Position numbers and translations under genes: made by a program
Notes under the pieces: generated by a model
Seen by the model: only the letters and a program-made list of their open reading frames with translations
Told to the model about the DNA's origin: nothing
The model's database searches: none
From: Artemia franciscana
Lineage: Eukaryota; Arthropoda; Branchiopoda; Anostraca; Artemiidae
DNA: 64,000 nucleotides
NCBI RefSeq assembly: GCF_032884065.1
Contig: NW_027062689.1
Location: 310,001 to 374,000, forward strand
Reading direction: 5' to 3'
Shown here: in pieces, positions 50,862 to 64,000 of the stretch
Numbering within the stretch: the first letter of the stretch is position 1
Layout of the letters: each line of letters opens with the position of its first letter

Positions 50862-52861
50862 TAGAGACTATCAGTTTTCTCTGTCTCTATTCTTTTCTTC
50901 TCTGAGAACTAATCAATGAGCTTGACTCTCTACCAGATTAAATAAAAAAACAAGTTTTTTTAACTGAAAGTAAGGAGCGACATTAAAACTTAAAACGAAC
51001 AGAAATTACCCCGTATATGAAAGGGGCTGCTCTCTCTTCAACGCTTGCTCTTTGCACTAAAGTTTGACTCTTTCTCTCAACTCTACTTTTTAAAACAGTA
51101 AAAGCTTTAGAGACTATCAGTTTTCTCTGTCTTTATTCTTTTCTTCTCTCAGAACTAATCAATGAGCTTGACTCTCTACCAGATTAAATAAAACAACAAG
51201 TTTTTTTAATTGAAAATAAGGAGCGACATTAAAACTTAAAACGAACAGAAATTACCCCGTATATGAAAGGGGCTGCTCCCTCTTCAACGCTTGCTCTTTG
51301 CACTAAAGTTTGACTCTTTCTCTCAACTCTACTTTTTAAAACAGTAAAAACTTTAACGTAAAGAGCAGGGCTTTGAAGAAGGAGCAGCCCCTTTCATATA
51401 TGGGGTAATTTCTGTTCGTTTTAAGTTTTAATGTCGCTCCTAACTTTCAGTTAAAAAAACTTGTTTTTTTTTATTTAATCTCTGAACGTTTTTTAGTTAA
51501 TCCATGTTTTTATTTCGGCTCTCCGCAGATAATAATTAACGCGAAATTTGCATATTTATTTATTTGGCTAAATGGCTTTCCCATAGTTTTGATCGAATGA
51601 TTTTGCGAAAAAAGGAGGGGAAGGAGGCCCAGTTGCTCTCCAATTTTTTGGGTACTTAAAAAGGCAACTATAACTTTTAGTTTTTACGAACGTTTTCATT
51701 AGTAAAAGATATACGTAACTTACGAATTAGCTTACGTAACAAACTTCTATGTTCGTATGTTTTTATTTCGTATATAAGAAGGTTCGTCCACTCGTCAATA
51801 CCTCGTCAATAACTCTTTGCATTAAAGCTTAAATTTTGTCCCCTGAATCACAAAGGCCGTAGAATAAATAGTTGAAATTATGAAAAATCCTTTTGCGTAA
51901 AGAGTTAGGTATTAGGAAGAGGTGAACCCCTTCTATGTGTAATATTTTCTGTTTGTTCTAAGTTTTAATACTACTCCATACTTCCAGTTGAAAAAAACTT
52001 TTTCATATTTATTTTCTCATTATTTTTCTTAATAATGCTAGAAAATTTATGGAAATCTTCTCCCCCCATGACAAATTCCTCCATGAAAAATTTCCCCCAC
52101 ATAGCCCCCTCTTCTCAAACCCCCCTCCCAACCAAAAAATCCCCTTGAAAACGTCTCTACATTTCCCAACAACCATTAATATATGCAAACACTGGTCAAA
52201 ATTTGCAACTTGCAGCCCCTCCCACGGGAACTATGGGGAAGTAAGTCGTCCCCAAAGACATAGTTATAAGGTTTTTCGACTATGTTGAATAAAATGGCTA
52301 TCTCAGAATTTTGATTTGACTAATTTGGGAAAAAAATGAGCATGGGAGAGAGCCTAGGTGCCCTCCGATTTTTTTGGTCACTTAAAAAGGGCACTAGAAC
52401 TTTTCATTTCTGTGCGAATGAGCCCTCTCGCAAAATTCTAGAACCACTGCGTCGATACGATCACCCCTGGGAAAAAGAAAAAAAAAACAAAAAAACAAAT
52501 AAACACGCATCCGTGATTTGTCTTCTGGTTAAAAATTCAAAATTCCACATTTTTGCAGATAGGATCTTGGAACTTGTACAATAGGGTTCTCTAATACGCT
52601 GAATCTGATGGTATGATTTTCATTAAGATTCTATGACTTTTAGGGGGTGTTTAACCCTATTTTCTAAAATAGGCCAGATTTTCTCAGGCTCGTAACTTTT
52701 GATGGGTAAGACTAAACTTGATGAAACTTATATATTTAAAATCAGCATTAAAATGCAATTCTTTTGATGTAATTATTGGTATCAAAATTCCGTTTTTTAG
52801 AGTTTTGGTTACTATTGAGCCGGGTCGCTCCTTACTACAGTTCGTTACCACGAACTGTTTG
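50862..52861 (-). repeat. 246-bp duplication plus composite F (copy 3)
   Basis: Tandem unit at 50,862-51,354 and composite to the terminal palindrome at 52,861. Near 52,361 it reads gtgccctcc where copies 1 and 2 have gtgtcctcc. Confidence 0.85.
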
Positions 52862-53939
52862 ATATTTGTAAATATTTATTAAGTAATAATATGAATAATA
52901 TTTATTAAGTAATTAAGTAATAATAATATCTGATATAGCTTGAACCAGAACACTGCTTGCCTGCATTGCTTGCAAGTACGTTCAAATGTAATATTTATCA
53001 TGCCCATACATTCCTGTGTGGAAAGGTATTTAAGATAGTTTATAAGGAAAGGGACGTCTAGGACTTTCCAGTCTTAAGTTTTTTTTAGCATAATCATAGG
53101 TCAATAGAAGAGATTGCCTAAAGATGACCAGTTGTAGATGACCAGGTTGTACTCTTTCTTACATCCGGGTCAGAATCTTGATCTTAACTTGAGGACCCAT
53201 TCACATTGCTCCTTTAAAGTAATGATCTATTCTTTGTTTATTTATTTATTTCATCACTTCTTTACATGTCTTTTATCTCTAATCGATTAGTGTCATTTTT
53301 CTTTTCTAGGTTAAGAGGTAGCTGACCAGTAAATTTCGCAGTAAAAAACCGTGTAAGCCTGTACACTGTTGCCGTCTTTTTGTGTGATAGCATTAATTTT
53401 CACAGAAAAAGACGTTGCAACAGACCAGGCTTCTTGTAATTTTTTATGTTAAAATAAAAATCAAGGGCTTTCAACGTTAAATTCGCTTCATTCTCTGTAG
53501 AAATCTTGTTCATGCCTTTTTTTTTTCTCCTTCTATTTCACATTTTAAAAGAAACGGAGCCCTTAACATTTTGGAAAGCATTTCTTAGGTTTTTAATAAA
53601 ATCAAAGATTATTGTTTTTTTGGGAGGGGGGGGGGGCATTATAAATGGATAGAGATGTATTTTTTCCGAAGTGTTCTCGTTGTATTTTCGCCATATTGTT
53701 TTCTGCTGAATATATGTACTAGGACTCGTAGTTTTAGTATTTCCATACTAAGCTTTCGTAGTGGTAAAAGCAAGGAAAAATTTCTGTTCGTTTTAAGTGT
53801 TAATGCTGCTTTTTACTTTCAGTTGAAAAACTTGTTAACTGACGTTCTTCAAATTATCCCAGAAGATCCCTTTCCCTCGCCTCCCTCGTGTAAGATTTCG
53901 TTTGAATTTGTTTTTCATTTGAAAATTTGGTCGGATGTC

Positions 53940-54785
53940 TAGGAGGAAGCATATCCTCTAGCATGTTCTCTTTGCCATATTACAGAGAGTTGTGTTCAAG
54001 TTGAAGACTGGCGCAGCCCACTCCTTCAAATCACGAAAGAAGTGTGTCAAGAATGTTCAGAAGCCCCAGAGTTCTTCAATGCTATAACGGACCACTTCAT
54101 GACAAAGACAACTTCATGGCTAGAGTTTGGAGATTGCGTCATATCAGACGCTGATTTTGCCAATGACCTGGCCATCCTAGTAGACTCCATGGATCAGCTG
54201 CTGTAAGAGCTTCGAATCATATGTGAAGAGGCTGCATATGTAGGATTGCAGATAAACCGTGATAAAACAAAAATTATGGCCTTAGATCTATCTTCTCCTC
54301 CTGTCATTTTTGCAGTTAGTCTAGACAGAACAACTAGTATTGAAGTTGTCCAAAGGCTCACCAACCTGGGCTGTGCAGTTTCTTCAGATTGCTCGCTTCT
54401 TCCTGAGCTGCAAGCAAGGATATCCAAAGTATCTTCTGCCTTGGGCAGGATGAGCCGTCACTTTTGGCGAAAACCAAACGTAAGTTGTTCGACTAAACTG
54501 CAGATTTTCAACACCCTCGTCGTCCTTTACGAAGGAGAGAAATGGCATGCATCACCGGCTACCCTATAGGATATCCATGAGTTCCAATCGAAGTGTCGGA
54601 GAAGGATCGAAGGTCAATGGTGGTTGGATTTTATGAGTTCCCTGCCGCAGCTTTCAAGCAGTCTTGGTTTTCTGCCCGAGAAGCCGAGCAACTCTTACGA
54701 TGATTTGGACCTAATTCGAATGCCCCCGCACTCTCTCGCAAAGACGTTCTTTGACTTTAGCCCTATGAAGGCTGGTTTGAAGTGA
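53940..54785 (+). pseudogene. RTE-like RT fragment D (copy 3)
   Basis: Equivalent of 27,566-28,411, with the FAND box and both stops. A private synonymous change gives aaccgtgat near 54,256. Confidence 0.82.
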
Positions 54786-55347
54786 CCCAGCTGTCGGACC
54801 GAAGGTCTGACAGCCGGTCTGAGCTCCTGGCGATGGCAAATATCATACTAACTGAAGTACAAACGCTCACACTGGATCAAAGTGGATGGAGGAGGCAGAC
54901 GTCACTCTCTATGAAGAGCAGTGCCGGGAAGGAGACCTAAGTCAAGCAAGTCAAGTCTTGGGGGTAAAATGGGTGTGTGTTGTAAAGCCAGATCATTGAG
55001 GGTGAGATGGATGACCTCTATTATCACCAAAGGTTAGGAGGTTAATAGATTTTCAAGCAATGGGCAGTATCTTGGTAGCGAGGCTGCCTCAGCCAGTTAG
55101 AAGGAGGAGTGACCTAATAAGCTTTTGAGAGAAAGGAGTATGTTAAATATCGATTATATTTATTCGGCTCTAAGCACAAAAACGGGACCAAACTTGACTC
55201 AAAAGTTTACAAGTGAAATTATCAACAAGTAATTAGCACATAAGATAATAATCAAGACATACAATCCTTATTATATCAAAAAAAGTCAAAATCCAGTTTT
55301 GACAAAAAAAAGCTTAAAGATCAAGACCAACCACTTATCTAAAAACA

Positions 55348-55473
<126 letters not shown>

Positions 55474-55911
55474 TTTATACCATAGCCACACTTCCTGTTT
55501 TGTATGAGGGAAGCGGTTATTCTAAAACTCAATTTCTCAATAAAATCGTTATATCCAAACGTTTTCAAGCTATGCAATTTGTTTTATTAAAATCAATTCC
55601 CGACTCTTGATTTGATCAGCTTTAATAAACGTGGGAGGGAGGATTTGTTTTATTAAAATCAATTTCCGACTCTTGATTTGGTCAGTTTTACTACACGTGG
55701 GAGGGACGCTTGAATACATGGCCAGGCCCCACCGATAAGGCCTCGTAGAATAAGGTTATTAATAGTGAAAAACGTTTCCCTTCTGCCCTATCTTGTCTCC
55801 AGCGAGCTAATTTTTTGATCATTATAAGCGTGTGTTCAGTGTATTTAATAGTTTTCTTCAGTATTTTTATTAAAAGCTGCTTAAACCGCTATTACCATAC
55901 TATCTCCTGCA

Positions 55912-56297
55912 GGCTCCCGTCCAGCCTGTAACAATATCTGAATTTTACCGGGCTTTAAGAAAATTTAAGCGTTCAAATAGCCTTGATGATGACGGCCTTT
56001 CCTACCGATTTTTTGCTTATGATTGTCTTGCTCTACTTAACCATTTACAAATATTTTTCCAGTCTTTCTTAGCACAGTCGTTTGTTCCTGATAGTTTAGT
56101 TTATGGCCGTGTAACGTCTATTCAAAAGCGAGGTTGATTCCGCGTCATGTGTAAATTATCGTCCCATTAAAGTATCGTGTTTTTTAAGCAAGTTGCTTGA
56201 ACATTTTTTACTACCATAAATTGAGTCAAAGTGTGAATTTACGCCTTTTCAGTTTGGTTTTCGGAAAAATTTCGGTTGCTCCCATGCACATATATGG
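55912..56297 (+). pseudogene. Non-LTR RT fragment E (copy 3)
   Basis: Equivalent of 29,521-29,906 with the same frameshift and TAA. Confidence 0.75.
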
Positions 56298-58140
56298 CTG
56301 AAGAGCCTTCAGCCATAAATGACATTTTGAGGTTATTAATATTAATACAACTGCTTCAAAAAAAGATGCACTGACATCAAACTCCAAAGGTATCCTTCGG
56401 CTTATCGATAATTTCTATCTTAGTGCCACTGATTCACACTTGATGGCTGTAAAAGAGCAAATAATCTTAAAGACAGTCTTATTAACATTAGTTTTAAATT
56501 TCTGCATATCCCCAGGTATCAAGATTATCCCCCTAAATATCCCCCAGATTAGAATAAAAACTCCCTCAAAAATTAAAATGCACTGTCCCTCCATATTTAT
56601 TTCCAAGGTCAATATTATTCTTAGTTATAGATTCCCAAGGAGCTCTCTGATTTTGAGAAAAAAGAAGTTTACTTGGCATAAACGAGCTTATTCATATTTT
56701 AGATTTTGCAACTCGACTCCTAAACTCCTTAGCCAATTCATTTTTTGATGTCAATGCATCCAGTAAGAAGTAGTAAACTTAAGGAAATGCTTCAATAGTG
56801 CAAACCTCCACCTTACGTCAAAACCAATGACAAACCGATATGTTCTGAGCAAGATAAGAACAACTTTGCCTCAGTTGGATTGTCCATTTGGACATCGTCG
56901 GCTAGTTTGGCCTATAAAATGACACAACTGTAAGTTTCATTCAATAGTTAGCTCTCACGGATGGGGATAACTTTAAAGGAGCGACGGGAAACCGTTCACA
57001 CTTATGGAAAAGTGTTTGAACGCACCAGACGTCATGAAGGGAAGCACAAATTTCAAATTAATTTCGCATGAATGATTCAGACTAAGAAGCTTTAACCTTG
57101 GTAGCATTTTCAGTAGTTTTAGCTAGCTCTAGTTTAATAGAATTTGAGGAATTAGTTAATCCAGGAAAAAAACGAAGATGATATATCCGACCATGACTTT
57201 CTTTTCATTATTTCCCATTACGGGAAATTTCCTACCATGTTTCGGGTTTTTTCTTTGTATTCTTATATTCTTTGCGACAAGTGTCAAATAAATATGTAAA
57301 ATTCTCCACCATAGCTATAAGATTATGGGTCTGCGGATGATTTATTCTCGATATGGTTCAACTTTTAAATATTTCGCCTTGGACTTTCCATGAAACCCAT
57401 TATGTTCCAAAGGTAAAAGTTGAAAAAAAAATCCAGCACAAAGATTTGACGGGAAAATGATTAATCCTGAGAGGAATTCCTTTGAGGAATAATGGGAATC
57501 CCATCCGTGTGAACTAACTATAAGGGTTTTGAAGGATTTGAATATTCAGTCGTAGAAGACAGAGGAAGAAAAGATTTTAAAGCTCAATTTAAAAATGTAT
57601 CTAAATGTTAGAAAATACTTGTTTTTAAAATTTATTATTTGAAGATAACGAAAGTTTGAAACTTATATAGCCATAGTAAGTGCTTTCTACTTATGCTTAT
57701 TGAAATTTTTAACAAAATGAAAGTTGCCAAGGTCTAAAACTGCACTTGGGGTAGGCTTGGTAATGCTAGCCTAGACATTCAGATTAAGCATCTGTGTTTC
57801 CCTCAGCTCTGCTGAACCTTGGAAATCTCATATATACTAGTCCTAGGCTATCATATAAAGCTGAAATAGCTTTCAAAGCAAGCCTTTTGTCTTTATAATA
57901 GGGGAGTCTAGACCTAGCCTATGTCCTCTGGAGTAAAGATGGTACATTTTTCGGTTAACTTGTTAATGAGATATTTAAGAAATAAACATACCTTTAGAGT
58001 CAGAATTTCCATTCTTAACTCAAATATTGAATTTGCAAGTAAAGTGATTAGCCTATTTTATTTGGAATGATCAAAGCCTAGGAAAAGATGTCAAGTGATA
58101 TGTTTACTTTATTCATAGGCCACATCAGTAATATAAACAG

Positions 58141-58772
58141 TAAAATTCTAGTTAATTGACTTCTTGCTTTCTCAGAAAGGGTTTAGGTTAGGAAAATGAA
58201 ACTTTCAGGGATGAATCTACAGACTAAAGTATGGCCTGGGAAGGTAGTTTGAAGCAACTAGCCTAACTCCACTCCTTCTCCCTCTAGAGGGCCCTGACCT
58301 TTCATGACCTTTAAAAATATGTGTGTTATAAAGGTGAAACCTTGAAAGATATATCTTCTGCTTTATTGAAGTACAACACAATTGTTTTCATCTTCATAAC
58401 TTTGCTCAATTCCATTTAATAAGGTTTTAAAGATATGCAAATACATCTCCTAAATTAAAAAAAAAATACTGATATGGCTCAAAATTCTACACAAATAACA
58501 GAAATTACATTTCAGAACTAAAGGCAGAGAAAAAGCAACTAGTAACTGAAAATTAAGGTAAAATGTTGTTTTGTCAAAATTTTAATAGGCATGACCTCTA
58601 ATGTAGGCAAATTTCAGGGCCCTCTAGAGGGAGAAGGAGCAGAGGTGGGTACTTTAAAATACCTTCCCAGGACATACTATAGCCTATATACCCATCCCTG
58701 AAAGTTTCATTTTCCTAACCTAAACCCCTTCCGAGATAGCAAGAAGTCAATTAGCCTAACTAGAATTTTACC
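58141..58772. repeat. 0.63-kb inverted repeat (copy 3)
   Basis: Arms 58,141-58,298 and 58,615-58,772; private change ggtagtttg near 58,246 in the left arm. Confidence 0.85.
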
Positions 58773-58871
58773 ATATAAAAAATTAGAAATTTATAATTAC
58801 ATTCATTTGTGTAAGAAATAAACTTTCCTCCCACCTGCCTAATATTTAAATAGGCTATAGCCTGCCCTAAA

Positions 58872-60588
58872 TTGTTCTTAGGCTCTGTACTGAATTCTCC
58901 AGCAGACTTTGATTTTCTTGTGCCAAAACTTTCAGAACTAAAAGTGCTACTTCATGAAAAGGATGTAGATGTTTTCTGTGTTTGTGAGGTGTGTCCTAAG
59001 AACTTGTTGACCAAATTAGATGATGCACATATTCAAATCCCTGGATACTTACTCCTGAGCAACCTAGATAGTAACCTGTGTCAAAGAGGAGTGTCTATCT
59101 ACACTATGCTTGGGATTAAGGTAGATAAAATTGATTTTTCTATTTCTCAACCTATTAATGCTTGGGCAGAACATGTATTAATTAGACTTCTGATTGGATT
59201 CAAAACTGTGAATATTGGTGTGCTTTACTGCAGCCCATCAGCTCTAAACCAACTAGTATCTCACCAAGCTGTTTCTAACCTTTTACAGATGTTTTGCAAT
59301 TTCAATTCATCACTTGTGCTTTATGGTGATTTTAATATGCCAGAAGTTGGTTGTTTTGAAGGTATTGGGTACTCACCCCCCTAATAACCCTTCCTACACA
59401 ACCACCCAAACCTTTGCTGACAACTTCCTAACTCAGATAATAATGCAGCCCTCTAGATTTGGACATTTGTAACAACCATTGTTACTAGATCTCCTTATTA
59501 CAAATGATCATGAGAGGATTACTTCCACTTGTTACCTTCCAGCTATTGGTGCAAGTGACCACATATGCATAATTAATGACGTTAATATTAACCATAGTCA
59601 TGATGGTAAACATAAGAGAACTTTTACCAATTGCACTTTGATCCATGAAGAACTAGCTAACATAAATTGGGATGAGGAATCATCAGATGAGACAGACATT
59701 GAATCTAGTTGGAATTGCCTTAAGTCTACTTTGCTAGGTGCATGTAGGAAGCATACAAAGGTTTATTGGTCAGATAAATTAAAGACTCTTCCATACCTTC
59801 CCAGGAATATTAAGAAAATTATCAGAAAGAAAAATAGAGCATGGAATAAATATCTAAAATGCAAATGTGTCAACCATCACAGCAAATACACTATGCTCCA
59901 AAACAAGCTGAGAAACATGACAAGAAAAGTTATCTCAGACCATGAAGAATCTATCACAAATGACTCAAAGAAAAACCCCCAAAAATTCTGGCATTATGTT
60001 ACAGCCAACAACCCTTCCTGTCAACACACCAACAGGCTAAAAAAATCAGATGGCTCCAGTACTACCAACCCAAAAGAAATTGCTGATTGCATGAATGCCA
60101 GCTTTTACACAAACTTCACCTCTAAGCCACCTGGTATTACACTCCCAACCATGCCTCCTGTAATAATTACTCAAGAAGATGTATTTAAAATACTAAGAAA
60201 TTTAAACTCCAACAAAGCTGCTGGACCTGATAACCTTCACCCCTGGCTTTTGATAGAATCTAATTCTCACATTTCCCTCCCCCTTGTCAGAATATTCAAC
60301 ATGTCCCTGGCCAAAAAGTCAGTACCAAATGACTGGAGAACAGCAAATATTATACCAATTTTTAAGAAAGGTGACAAGGATAGCCCAGGAAATTATCAAC
60401 CAGTAAGCCTAACCTCAGCCATTTGCAAGATCATGGAAGGTATGATTAACCATGCTCTAATAAACTATTTAGAAGAAAATACTCTTATTAGCAATAGACA
60501 ACATGGATTTTGTAGGGGCAGGTCAATTGACAGCAACTTTATTCAGTCATATGGTCATTACCTTAAATTGTATTGTCCAGCAAAATAA
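58872..60588 (+). pseudogene. Element G endonuclease and RT fingers (copy 3)
   Basis: Equivalent of 32,483-34,199. GDFNMPEVGCFEG as in copy 1, but NPQKF and IADCMN as in copy 2. Same frameshift, stop and 3' truncation. Confidence 0.85.
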
Positions 60589-60593
60589 GGATT

Positions 60594-63500
60594 AAATCCT
60601 GTAGAATTGCTCGTTAGTGATGATGATGGTTAGACATCACAACGGCATCCCACTCAGTTTGCCATGGCTTTGATGACCATTCTCCATCAACAGCTCTTTT
60701 AAAGGCAGCTGTGCTGGGGGTAGTGACTGCTTTTTTGGTGAGAGAATTCTACAAACTCATTATCCTATAAGTGAAGAAGTTATTGCATAGTCTAGTGGCA
60801 GCTCTCTTCTGATACAGTTTCCAACTATGCCCCCTAGTTCTAGCAGACTGGTTCTTATGCGTCATGATAATATCACCCCTTTTATGTCTGTAGACAAGAG
60901 TGGGGAGTTTCAGCCTCTTCAGACGGGATGAGTAGTTTAAATATTAACATCCCTCAATTGCTTTTGTAGCCCATCTCTGAACTGTTTCTAACTTCTGCTG
61001 GTCACCTTTGTTGAGGGGGCTAGCAACACACATGCCAAACTCCAAATTAGGCCTGACCAATGCCTTATATAATTTAGTCATCACCATAGGTGACCTGCTA
61101 GTGATTGTTCTTTTTATAATGCCCAGGGTTTGGAGTGCTTCGGCTACGGCTGTCTGTGTGTGTATAGTGAATTTTAATTCAATATCAACTATGACACCCA
61201 AGTCTCTCTCCACTTCAGATGACATAATAGTCTGCCTTGATCCATCCATCCCTAACATATGATAAGGGCATTTCTAATTTTTCTTTCCAAAGTGGATTGT
61301 TCAACATTTGTTTACATTGAATTCAAGCCTCCACAAAGTTGCCCAATGGGAAAGTGCCCACAGGTCATTCTGCGTAGAGGCTCTCTTATCGGGTGTATAG
61401 ACAGTTCCAATGAGTTTGGAGTCATCAGCATAAAGACTTATTTTATTTTTGACTGTGGTTGGTTCATCATTAATATAAATGTTGAATAAAGTTGGTCCCA
61501 AGATGGTTCCCTGGGGCACTCCACTTAATACTTCCACCTCTTCTGAAAAGAATACCTGTCCATTTTTTCCAAATATTTTCACCCTTTGCTTTCTCCCGGA
61601 AAGAAACTGGAACACCCACTCTACGATTTCATTATGTATTCCAATTGCAAATAACTTGCTCCTTAGTCGACAGTGACATACTTTATCAAAGGCTTTTGCA
61701 AAATCCAATAGAATTAAGTCGACAGGGATTGCTTGATCTAGATGCTCAGTAACATAATCATATGTATCAATCAAATTAGTTTCAACCAAGCATCCATGTC
61801 TAAAGCCATGCTGACTATCATTGAGCAGCTCATTGGTGGCCAGGTGTTCGACAATGTGAGTATTCACGATTCCTTCTAAGATTTTACCAGCTACAGATGT
61901 AAGACTAATGGGTCGATAATTGGAAACGTTATTGCGGCTACCTCCTTTGTGTACAGGTGTAATGTTTGCATCTTGCCAGTCTTGAGGAATCTGCTTAGTA
62001 TCAAGAGACTTCTGAAGCATGTTTGTAAGGGGAAGGGCGATTTCCGCATGAGCTTCATTCAATACTCTTGGGTGAACTTCATCAGGGCCAATTGATTTGT
62101 TAGGATTAAGCAGCTTCAGCCGCCTCTCCACATCAGAGGCAACCACAGTTATCTTTTGCATAGGTTCCCCAATAGAATATTCTGGTGCTTCTGGTAAGGG
62201 GGCATTGTCAGGAGGCGTGAACACTGACTTAAATTGTCTACTTGATTCAGCTGCTATATTATTTGGGGTACTAACTATATTGCCATTCACAAGTAGTTTT
62301 GTAACTGAATGTCTCCCCGGATTCCAAGCCAAAGCATACTTCCAAAATCTCTTAGGATTAGATTTTGAATCCAATGCCAATCCTTCTTCATATTCTGTTG
62401 TAAGCTTTCTCGTGAGATACCTAACTTTATTCCGGGTATGTTTAAATTTTTCATAATTTTCATGGGAGGGGCTACTTTTATATTTGCTCCAATACTTCTT
62501 CTTTTTCCGTACAGCTTGCTTGACATCACGGGTGATAAATGGTAGGGTTTTGGGTCTTCTTTTCCAGGAAATTACTGTATGTTTTTCTGTTGCTTTAATT
62601 AAAACCCTTTTCATTTCAAGCCAAGCCTCCTCCATATTCTTATCATCAATGAATGACCAATCCTGGTTTGCTAACTCATGTCTGACCTGGTTGTAATTTG
62701 TGTACATATGCTTAATCCAATTATTCTTCTGTGGGTACAACCTAAGCCTACAAATAATTGCAACATGGTCACTCGCTCCAAATGGTGGTTCCAAGTCAAC
62801 ACTAATGAGCATCTCATGGTCATTGATAAACAAAAGGTCTATTAGGGTTGGGTTCTGCCCACTTCTATACCTGGTCGGAAAATCAATTGCTTGGTATAGA
62901 GAATGTTCATGAAGGCAGTCCAAAAGTGGGCAATTTGAGTTTTCAACCCCTTCTGCAACAGCAAACCCCTAAATCCAGTGTAATTCTGGTAAATTAAAAT
63001 CTCCCACAATAAGAACATTCTTATAACAATGCTTCATAACATTATTAATAGAATAAGCAAATGCTAGAAGGGAACTTGTCTGACAGGGGGAACTGGGACT
63101 TCTATAAAAACAGCCTATGACTACAGGGAGACTTCGCTGCAGAACTGTTATCCATATTTGTTCAACCCAAGGTTCGTAATCTGAATTTACTGTTAGAGCC
63201 CTTACCTGGAGTGGAGATCTGACGTACACTGCTATCCCTCTACCATTTGGCTTTGACACATTGGTGAGTAGCTCAAATCCAGGCACTTGAATTTGTGTAT
63301 CAGTAAGAGCAAACACAGTACGCTTAGGTTTCACCTCAGTGAAGGCAAAAACACTTACTTCATGCCTTGTTGACATCACCAACTTGATTTCATTCATCTT
63401 TGTGGTAATACAGTCTACATTGCTATATAGTACCATTAGTCCTTCAATAACAGTATTGTTGTTATTAGCTTTGCTTGATCCAGAATCACATGATTTAAAA

Positions 63501-63660
63501 GCAATGGTATCCAATATGAGTTCATAGTTTCTGGCATCCAATCTAGCACTAACATACGATTCAGTTTCTGAATATTTGGGAGAGCCAACTTCACTAGTAC
63601 TATCACAAATGGAAACACTACTTATGGGACTATTTACAAGTCTTAAAGGGGTACCAGATA
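60594..63660 (-). pseudogene. Element B ORF2, most complete copy (copy 3 and right flank)
   Basis: Followed in a single frame from about 63,660 down to TAA at 60,614-60,616. The endonuclease (63,541-62,969) shows VLYSNVDCITTKMNEIKLVM, FAFTEVKPKR (Glu), GRGIAVYVRSPL, VVIGCFYRSPSSP and VLIVGDFNLPELHWI; GASDH follows after a TAG. RT (62,923-61,301, 540 codons) has NYRPISLTSVAGKILEGIVN, LLDFAKAFDKVCH, SGVPQGTILGP and YADD (about 498-501). The C-terminal domain includes TLVYRHKRGDIIM and TAAFKRAVDGEWSSNPW. Stops: TAG 62,969, TGA 61,301, TAG 61,274, TAA 60,944 and TAG 60,749. All catalytic motifs are present but the gene is dead as written. Confidence 0.88.
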
Positions 63661-63663
63661 TAT

Positions 63664-64000
63664 CTATAATTCCATGACATTCTCCTGCGACGGTGACTGA
63701 CGCGTCGCAAGAGTCTGGCAGTTTTTTGATGCAATCTTATTTCCTCTGATTACTATGTCCATTTCCCCATTCAATCTTCTCTTATGCAATTCCTCATACA
63801 ATCTTTGTCTTTTTTCGCAATCATGCTTTGACACATCATTTCTAAATTGAATGGCACCCTTTCTTTCAAAAGATTTCTGAAGGATTAATTTCTTTAGTTT
63901 GAAATTTGCCACTGAGAAGATAATCGGGACAGGACGTTGAGTACTGGAACCTGGTGCGGTTGTTACGTTTCCTAGTCTGCGAACATTCAGGACAGTAACA
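63664..64000 (-). CDS. Element B ORF1, C-terminal part (partial at window edge)
   Basis: Reading from the window edge: VRRLGNVTTAPGSSTQRPVP, IIFSVANFKLKKLILQKSFE, DCEKRQRLYEELHKRRLNGE and MDIVIRGNKIA, stopping at TAG 63,664. The RLG...RPVPIIFSV...K..LL and late IRGNKI pattern is typical of the RNA-binding end of ORF1 in CR1-like invertebrate elements. The ORF2 frame overlaps or directly abuts this stop. No stop interrupts the visible part; the N-terminal part lies outside the window. Confidence 0.72.
   Translation of the reverse strand, partial: VTVLNVRRLGNVTTAPGSSTQRPVPIIFSVANFKLKKLILQKSFERKGAIQFRNDVSKHDCEKRQRLYEELHKRRLNGEMDIVIRGNKIASKNCQTLATRQSPSQENVMEL

Noticed and set aside
63436-63618. 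Alternative 60-codon minus-strand frame overlapping element B ORF2 start
   Set aside because: Overlaps the better supported endonuclease frame, which has clear motifs; no independent evidence.

Overview
The window is eukaryotic nuclear DNA: A+T-rich, mostly non-coding, with long poly-A/T runs, (TA)n microsatellites, GT-AG splice signals and a dense load of non-LTR retrotransposon fragments. The only host gene part I can support is one cadherin exon at 11,591-11,715 (+), most like an arthropod neural (CadN-type) cadherin, so most of the left half is probably its introns. With the repeat content this suggests an arthropod, probably a crustacean. The composite repeat resembles sequence I associate with brine shrimp (Artemia), but that is recollection, not a search.

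Layout. 1-1,042: two facing partial copies of a composite fold-back repeat ('composite F'). 3,344-3,491: TA microsatellite. 3,661-5,405: longest composite F outside the array. 6,715-7,555: 3' part of an RTE-like element (-), ending near a TA tract. 7,815-9,355: composite F (-) plus a half hairpin. 11,591-11,715: cadherin exon. 13,251-13,548: small fold-back. 14,867-15,400: old tandem duplication. 15,650-16,965: composite F (+). 16,996-20,720: decayed two-ORF non-LTR element C (-). 20,705-21,052: AT minisatellite. 21,053-24,480: CR1-group element A (-), whose endonuclease-RT frame carries one TAA.

23,521-63,094 is a direct tandem triplication of a unit of about 13.19 kb (copy 1 23,521-36,704; copy 2 36,705-49,897; copy 3 49,898-63,094). 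Each unit holds, in order: the endonuclease start of element A (-), composite F (-), an RTE-like RT fragment D (+), a TA tract, RT fragment E (+), a 0.63-kb inverted repeat, a 3'-truncated CR1-like element (+, called element G here), and CR1-like element B (-). Element A is complete only at the left edge and B only at the right edge, where it runs on through ORF1 to the window end. Both internal junctions are identical at base level and join the endonuclease region of B to that of A. Variant sites show that the left three quarters of copy 2 resemble copy 3 while its right part resembles copy 1, the pattern expected if unequal crossing-over made three copies from two.

No gene in the array looks functional: every retroelement frame has stops, frameshifts or lost domains. 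The main novelty is structural: a young triplication with readable breakpoints and exchange point, and an abundant composite repeat of unknown class. No CRISPR array, operon, rRNA or tRNA gene was seen.
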